NCBI RefSeq assembly: GCF_019175385.1
Contig: NC_083337.1
Span: 42,384,938-42,448,937, forward strand
Origin: Lycium barbarum
Lineage: Eukaryota > Streptophyta > Magnoliopsida > Solanales > Solanaceae
Reading direction: 5' to 3'
Length of the DNA stretch: 64,000 nucleotides
Below, piece after piece: positions 56,476-64,000 of this stretch. Each line of letters begins with the position of its first letter. Position 1 is the first letter of the stretch. A model generated the notes under the pieces. That model worked only from the letters and a program-made list of their open reading frames with translations. It did no database searches and was not told the origin of the DNA. The position numbers and the translations under genes were made by a program.

Positions 56476-57270
56476 TGTTGACACCTAATTTTTTACTTCC
56501 CGTAATTTATTTAAATTACCCAGAATCCTTGGATAATAAACAGAGTGAACCATGCATTCTTAGAAGTCAAAATGATCTTACAAAATTATTTAAGATAATA
56601 GTTTACCATTCTTATTTGATAAAATAATTTCTATAATATTATAAATCATTTATGAATTAATTTGCACATTTTTACAACAATTATGAGTTATTTTCTTGAC
56701 TTAACCAAAGAGATTTTTTTTTTTTTTGATAATTTGCCATAAATCAATTAGCAAATGTTTTATTCTGCTTAATCCAAGGAATCTGATTAATTAAAAGAAT
56801 TAATTATTTTACTCCTCAACTCTTAATTTCCCCACTTTTCATATTATTAATTAATTAAATGCTTAATTGTGGTTAATTCCCCAGAAATTTTTTATTGAGA
56901 AATTGACAAGGGCTACAATTGAAATGTTGGATTCTGACCTTAATCGACAGCCGATTTTGTAAGTTGACCTAATTGAGTTCATTCTTGCAAAATTAGCCTT
57001 CTATTCTTCTAATGTGATCTTATTTTAAACTGTCAAATCCATTAGTTCAAATTAATTAAGGTCATCATTGTATTTTGACTCCAAATTGTTTAATTGGGCC
57101 AAATAGGGCTATAATTGAAATAATTGATTAGATTAAAATCGTTTAAGGCCGTATTTGCAAGTTTAAGCCCATTTACATATTTACCCGCATTTAAATCGAT
57201 TAATCAGAATTATGTCTTAATTTGGTTATAATTGGAATATTGTGGTTGTTGTGGTTCACTTTTTACGCGG
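56476..57270 (+). repeat. Element F 3' LTR, 5' part
   Basis: Begins TGTTGACACCTAATTTTTT, a typical Tat LTR start. The AT-rich U3 continues to 57270, where an inverted LTR end begins (TGTTAAGGC). No overlap with the surviving 5' LTR piece is possible, since that is the other end of the LTR. Confidence 0.8.
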
Positions 57271-60200
57271 TGTTAAGGCATAAAAGTTACTACAAACTCA
57301 TTGGTTCTCTTTCGGACTTTGTTTTGAAAAAGAGTCGCCACCTAATTTTAAGGAAATAAGGAAAAATTAGTTTTGAAGGATTTATTCAAATACAGTGAAA
57401 AATCATTCGTAATCCAGAGTTCTAGGTAAGGGTTTTGATAATCCCCTGGGGAAGGTGTTAGGCACTCCAGTCTTAAGGATCCGTACTATACGGTTGACCT
57501 TCGAATTTCAGTGTATGAGTACTTGTTTAAACTACTTATTGTTTTGGGTTTACTTTCCCGTAAAGAACTGTCATGCATATCATATATTTTTATAAGAGTA
57601 TATCCCCTTTATTTATAGGGTATCGTAGTTTTGTATTTATATTATCCGAGTATAAGTAGTTTCCTTTTAAATATAATGAATAAGTATAAGTTCGTAAAAA
57701 AGGGTGTAAAGGAAATGTTATTTTTTATAAGTTATTTATTTTATACTCATACACCGAGGTTCGGGTTGACTAGTACTGGTGCATTTCAATCTTACCCGGA
57801 ACTTTATATTATGCGTAGATTCTTTAAATGTTTATAAAGGCATTTTATATTTGAACGAGTATACCCTGTCTGAAAATGTAAGATAATTTGGGCCAACTTT
57901 GGGCCAAAACACTGTTTCACTTTAAAATCCTTCATTTGTCTCTATATTTTTTTTAGAAACGGGTATTCATAACTTGGTTAAGAAAAATCTGGTTTTTTGT
58001 TTAAGTGTAAAACTGGTCAATATTTTGTCAAAAGATTTTCCACTTATCAAGGAAGTTGTATGAGTTAAAGGCTAATTATGCTAAATCTGTTTATTTAGAG
58101 CTAATTTTAGGAAATTCAATTTGGAGTAGGAATTAAGTTAATCAACTTATTTTGTGAAATACCTTTATTATATAAAATGCGATTGTCGTTTAATACTTAG
58201 GAAAAATCATAGTGATTTATTTGAAAGCAGCTTTGAGAGGTCTCATTTTTGTACTTAGTTGTAAAAAGGTGTTATGTTTGAGTCCGTGGTTTTGAAAATA
58301 GCGTACGGGGACCTAAAGTCGACTAAACGGCATAAGAACCGTTGTCCTAAGAAGTCTAATTCCAATCATAAGGATTTTTCACTATAATATGAGTTTGAAT
58401 ACACATTGTTTACAAGTACATCAAGTTAGGAATAAGTCAAAAAATAAATGTAAAGAGACTAAGTTAGACTAGGGGCGTACCAAGCCCCTAGTTGGCCATT
58501 TTCACCCATGGTTGGGCCTTCTGCACGCCTCACTATCTTCTTTGTCTTTCCGGACTCTATTTTGAAGTAGTATTCGCACTTGGGCCTTAGGCCCAAGGGG
58601 TGGTTTTATGCATTTTGACCCAAGCGGCCGCGTGGTAGGAGGAGGAGGAGGACAGAAAAGAAAACACCGGTTAGTTTATAATCGTTGAAATTATCACTAA
58701 GGTAAATGACTAAAGTTATAAACACACACATGTTTATAAGATAAAGTATACACACGTACACACATATATATAAAGGGATCACACTTGATCCATACTTACC
58801 CCTTTGCGTATACAAGTGGTGCTCAAATTATCTTAAGGACTTAGAATGGCATGGGGACCATGTCTGCATCTCGTAATCCTGATGTCGCACAAATTCCAAG
58901 GGGCCTCGAAGGACCCCAAGAATGGCTAATACCGGAGAGATTAAGACAACCTCGAATTGCCACACTTGGTCCTAGATCTATTTGAATCTCATTAGAAAGG
59001 ACAGAGAGAGTACAAAACCAGCAGATCGCTTAAATATTCAAGTAATCATGTTGAGGGTTGGTACAGTTTTCACATAATTACAGGGAAGAGTAAGCAATCA
59101 CAAGAGACAATACACAAGCACATACACATGAAGTTCATACTATAGAAGACCTTAATGATACAAAACAGTAATAAAATCAAACACATAACTCCTTTGAAGG
59201 GGCAAAGACAAGCAGTAATAACAGCTGTAAACAAGGCAAAAGGGGAGAAGTATGCAGTTACTAAGGACAAGGAAAGGCAAACCGGGAAAAGAACATCTCA
59301 TGAGTGGACTTAGAGTCTCAGCAAGAGCAGGTAACATTGAATATTTAAAGAAAGTATAGGCAGTAGGTATATGTGATCAGAGGACAAACATGATGGGTAA
59401 AGGTGCACCTTAAAATTCAATAACAAACTTAATTCAAAGAGAAGCATCTCATATCCAGCAAATGGTAGTCAACCCCAACCAGTTAAGCCAAATATAACTA
59501 GACTTAGACAGGTATGTCAAATATGCATACTAAAATGAAAAGAGGTATGTTTAAACTTATTCAGATGAGTGTGAACATCAACCATGTCAAAGACTCAAAC
59601 AAATTGAAGATGAGTCAAATGAGTACTACAAGGTGATAGCTATATCATGGCATCTCAGGATAGGCAAAGGCAAATCATGTTGACAACCAACTCAAAATAT
59701 CAATGCAGAGCTAAGTGGAGTGTGGTTTCATACAGTAAAGACACAGAGGGAACAATTCCAAATAGGGGAAGGTACAGCAGCAGACTTATCAAGGATTTGA
59801 TACCAATGATGGCATTGCAGCCATGGTTGTAAGTTCAAGAGAGGCATAAAAGGCAATGCATGAGTCAAACTCTAAGTATAGGATGTATGGTCAAAGGCAG
59901 GTAGCAGGCAGGAATTTTGAAAAAAAGAAAGATCAAACCATATCAACCATCTAAGGCACATAAGTCACAAGGTGAGTTAATTCTAGCTTCATTAATATGT
60001 GCCTAAGGTCACTGGGCATATTCAAACACAGGGCTAATTTGCAAATAAGGGAAATGGGAAGGGATACACATGTGCACAAGAAGAGCAAGTAAACAAAGAG
60101 GACAGGCTAGCAGTTTGGAATACATGATGCAGGGCCTTTACAGTAGGAGCATAAGGTCCCATAGTTCCAAGACAAGTAACCCAAGAATCAAGACACTGGA

Positions 60201-63200
60201 CCAATTGATCATGTAAGGCACAGAGGCAAACTAAGTGAAAACAGCATTCCAAACAAGATATAGGGGAAAACACTCAGATATAATGGCAGAACAAGGCAAG
60301 GATAGGTGCAAATGATGCTACAGCTCAGCAGAATAGTCAAGTGGGATCTATGCTATTTGATCAGGTGAGTGAATGACAAGGCATAGTAAGACTTAGGGCA
60401 ACACAAAAGGAAAAAGAAATAACCCATGGTACATTATGACTCTGCAGTAAGCTGGACCTTAAGTAAATCAACAAGTGAGTGCAGATTTTAGTTCTTGATG
60501 ATATTTGCAAACGACAAGCATACACATACTGAACCTCCAATCAGTTATCAAAGAGGCAAGGTCAAGCAACACAACAGGGAAACCATGTGACACCACTTAT
60601 CAGGAAGATTCAAAGACTCAATGTCATGCCACATAGACCTTTGAGGAGCACAACCTATTCCCATGTTTATGCAAGACTTCATAACTTTTGCCAAATCAAG
60701 GAATCACCACAGAAGGGCAAACAAAATAGCAGTTTGAGCGTGGTTCATGATATAAGGTTCCTAAATATAATCAAAAATGTGAAAACTCACAAATTTCATA
60801 CTCTCATGTGAGAAATTTGGCCACTAACAGCTCGAGACAAGAGAGATACAGTACACCTAGTCTAAGAATTACAGAGGGATGGGCATTTATTGTACTTTCT
60901 AGACAAAAAGCAGGCAAACCATACAATTTAAAGGGACGAGACTTGAGCATTTAGGCATTTGAAAGCTTGGAAAGTTCATAAAAGAAGTTCTTTATCTAGG
61001 CATGATGTATTTTGGTTCATTACAACAACTATTTTGAAGCACAAGAACAGACAAGGGCATGATATGGTGGAGGTATGGCCTAAGGCCCTAACAAAAATGA
61101 ATGAAGACACTTTAGGCAACTCAAGTGGACATTGTAAACAGATATTCATGGATAGATCAACCTACAACATTTTTGAGATTCAAACGATCAAGATAGATAT
61201 GGCATAAGAGGGCATACACTTAGAAAACCAGGCAGCGTCATGACTAGAGTAGACAAATAACAGTATGACATTCTAATAAAAGGCAGGTATAGCATGGTTA
61301 ATTTGATATTGACAATGGTGGTCTAACTAATGATGCAGTAAGCAAAAGCAAAATAGGATTTTGGGGTTTCAAGCCACAGAATCATGTACGCCAGCTAAGT
61401 GGAATATAAGATTTAGGATGCCAAGACAATGCTAAATAAAATGCAGGTATAATGGAAGAGAGCAACAAACTTAATATCAGGTTTAGGTGATACATGTGCA
61501 TGGGAATGCAGAAGCAACCTAGGAAAATTAATCAAAAGACACATCACAGGGTTTATAGATTTCAAGTTGAGCATCATCATCTAAGTATATGACATATATG
61601 AGCGAATAGGCTAGTTGACTTGATCATAGAATGGCACAACACTTCAGGCTAACAGGATTAGCACTAAAACAGCCTCACTTTACCTCAGTAGGGGTCAATA
61701 TTCCCATAAAAAACACACACAAAACAAACAACCATGACATACATGGTGAAAACAACTTTACACAAGCAGGTAGAGGTGGAAAATTTATATGCAGATGCAA
61801 AGGTCAAGCTTAAATGGGAGGTTCCATATAAATTCTAAAGCAGAAAACCAAATGAGACTTGCCACCCCTCATATTTTGGAGTCACACTCAATTAGAATGG
61901 TCCTCTTACTAACAGCCAGTTGGTAAAAATCAATCCTAGACAAGAGCAGACTAGCACAAAACCAAAATGAATTACTTCTTAATCATAGATGACCGTTACA
62001 ACAAATTATACTCCTACAATATGTCATGAACAACAAAGACAATATAGAATATAACATTAGAGACGGGACACTGAAGTGATCAGCCTGTTTTCTTTTCAAA
62101 AGGGCCATCAAACAAATCAACTAATCCACTCTTTACCCCTCTCTATTATACCAACACCCCCAAACCAATACCAAGCACATATTACCAATCATTTCACTCT
62201 AACCTGATTCATTTTAGCCTAAATTCAGAGAAAATAGACCAAACAACACATGGCACAGGACATTGGCAACATTAGCAATATAACCTAACCTAAATCAAAG
62301 TTAAGAATAGCCATTTCACAAGTTGAGTGATATGTTATACTACTGGACACATGATTAACACAGTTATCCCATTATCTAGTGATTCTCATTCGAAACAAAG
62401 CACATTCTAGTCCAAGATCATAAAACCACAATACTAATCTAACGGCACAAAACTTTAACTAAATAATCAAGCACTTAATGGAATAGTTAAATTAAGCAAC
62501 TATCTACTACTAACAAGAAACATCTAATCAAAACAGAAAACTACGGCAAAATTAATGGAAATTAAAGGAAAATCAATAAACAAAAAAGGGGCTACCTTTT
62601 TTGTGTGCAGCCTGGAACTAAGAATGGATTTGAGAGCACTCTTTTCACTTCTTAACTCAGCCAACAACCCACAAAAATAAAACAACTAGTTTTCACCAAA
62701 ACAAGATATAAACAAAAAAAAAAAAAACTAAAGGAACTTCACTTAAAACTCAAAATTGTATCAAGTCAAAAAGCTTTATGTTTCTACTGATTTTTCAAGC
62801 AGCAAAACTTACTTTTCAATGGAGATGTGGGGCTCTACTTATAGAACCCCAAAACAGCAACAAAAACTTAAATTTTCTATGTGGTAACAAAGGATATGTG
62901 GTAACAAACGATTTTACTCAGATTTAACAAAGGGGGCGGTTGAGATTACACCCAAAGAGATCAATGGCTGAAAATCGAGTAAAACCATTGAGAAAAGAGA
63001 GATAAAAATTGAAAAACAAGGATTGTACCTTTAAGGGGCTGTTTGGCCTGATTTTCGTGGAGAGAAGGATGAAGCATTAATGGCTTCGCCTTCTCTCTTC
63101 ACGCCACTAGTAAATGGCAATGGGATAAGGCCGGGTAGGTGGCGGAGGACAGGCGCGTCGTGGAGTAGGGCTGCTAGGGTTTCACCTTAGCCCCCTCTCC

Positions 63201-63392
63201 ATTTTGCAATATGGCCCCTCCCCCGGTTTTGTTATTACCCCTACTCCATTTTGTTATTATGAGGGAGTATTATGTCTTGTTGGGCCAGGTCTGGCCCCTT
63301 TGTGGGCTCGAACTGGCCTCTTTTTGTTTTTTGAAATTTTCTTTGTTTTGTATATCATGGGCGTATATGAGCATATATGATGAGTGTCAAGC
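57271..63392 (-). mobile_element. Very long inverted Tat-type LTR (solo or truncated), about 6.1 kb
   Basis: The left end and the following 330 bases are the complement of the F 5' LTR end (38101-38483), so the LTR points to the minus strand. A TATA box on the minus strand (62836-62843) and an upstream region to about 63392 fit a U3. There the complement of TTGACAC (GTGTCAA at 63384-63390) resembles the Tat LTR start. That leaves more than 5 kb of transcribed LTR. I find no primer site left of 57271 and no clear 5-bp duplication (CGCGG on the left). Open frames inside are all short and unmatched. The right boundary is tentative. Confidence 0.5.
62836..62843 (-). promoter_or_regulatory. TATA box of the long inverted LTR
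   Basis: Minus strand CTATAAGTAGAG, with a GC-containing flank (GGGGTT before, CCCCAC after). A leader containing GTAAGTTTTGCTGCTTG follows. Confidence 0.55.
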
Positions 63393-63962
63393 TTATATGA
63401 AATTTTAACTCGTACTCTGTCAAATTATAGTATAGAAAGATGTCGAACCCACATAGATTGGTTTATCTATTCTACAGACGTTTCTTATTTTAATTACTAT
63501 TTGAGAATATCATAAGAGAGTTGATTGGTGAGTTAATTAACTAAAAATGTGTAAATAAAGCAATGGAGAAATATTTTAATTTTTCACAAATGTAATAAAA
63601 AGTGTTGGGATTTTGACTTCACTTAATATGTCTATTATATAGTAGATTTATTTATTCTCCAATTTATATTTCTCAAAAATGTATAAATGCCTCTCGCGAT
63701 TACATTTATATATTATTACTTAAGTTGAACAATTAATTGCACTCCTCTTGGTTATACAAATTAATTATCAAAACAGTAATATTGAAGAACCAGAAATATA
63801 TGCTTGAACTGAAACATGCTCTTTATAGTAAGTCCCTTTCGGTTACCTTACTTGCCATAACTAATTATTACACTATCTGCCTCTCTCGATTACAAATAAG
63901 TGTAAAATTAATTATAACATAAAAGAGATAGATGTTACCAAATAAACGTTTAACATCTGTCA
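63393..63962. other. AT-rich spacer
   Basis: About 570 bases without a recognisable gene, repeat or element end. One short frame (63737-63922) has no resemblance to any family. Confidence 0.5.
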
Positions 63963-64000
63963 TGTTACACCTTGGAAATCCTCCGTACATGTACAGTGAA
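63963..64000 (+). mobile_element. Start of a further chromovirus LTR, cut by the window end
   Basis: TGTTACACCTTGGAAATCCT continuing to GTACAGTGAA matches the first 38 bases of the E and solo LTRs (TGTTACACCTCGGAAA... CACGGTGAA). Confidence 0.75.

Noticed and set aside
58600..63400. Intron-rich host gene in the long A-rich region
   Set aside because: All frames are short, unlinked and unlike known proteins, and both ends look like LTR termini.

Overview
This window looks like heterochromatic, repeat-dense DNA of a flowering plant. I see no host gene. Almost every base belongs to LTR retrotransposons of the Ty3/gypsy superfamily, one small CACTA-type DNA element, or tandem repeats grown inside them. 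The initiator-Met-type primer sites (TGGTATCAGAGC), the chromodomain-bearing polyproteins (Tekay/Del-like chromoviruses) and the Tat/Ogre-like element with a second RNase H all point to a plant. The LTR style suggests Solanaceae, but that is an impression from memory and not a proof.

Layout. 1-2665: two truncated minus-strand LTR pieces. 2670-5356 plus 15342-20537: element B (plus strand, badly broken chromovirus), split by element A. 5357-15341: element A (minus), a complete 10-kb chromovirus with about 2% LTR divergence by eye and a single gag-pol frame broken only by four stop codons. Its target-site duplication is AAATA/AGATA. 20538-22845: unresolved repeat DNA. 22849-23474: a 626-bp CACTA-like element with a TAT duplication and a tRNA-like Pol III promoter inside. 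It sits in the gag-like frame of element D (minus, 22741-26103 plus 37948-38100). 26104-37947: element C (plus, complete but degenerate), inserted in the LTR of D with duplication GTTAC/TTTAC. Its own 3' LTR is split by a solo LTR (35143-37002, perfect duplication ACCTT). 38101-57270: element F, a Tat/Ogre-like element, split by element E (41752-50381, chromovirus). F ends in a 25-27-bp minisatellite, a polypurine tract and a 3' LTR start. 57271-63392: a very long inverted Tat-type LTR. 63963-64000: the first bases of another chromovirus LTR.

How the parts relate. The nesting gives an order of events: A after B; the solo LTR after C; C after D; the CACTA element after D; E after F. A is the only copy close to coding-competent.

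Most interesting signal. The chromovirus LTRs differ in most of their sequence but share the same ordered islands: palindrome clusters in U3, a splice-donor-like site after the leader, a GC-rich tandem array, and then three hairpins near the 3' end of the LTR. The hairpin stems vary between copies in a compensating way (for example CAGTAC/GTACTG versus AGTAT/ATACT, and GACGGG/CCCGTC versus GGCGGG/CCCGCC). This suggests a selected RNA structure, perhaps joined to an LTR-internal intron. A second conserved hairpin (GAACATTCG / CGAATGTTC) lies directly before each polypurine tract.
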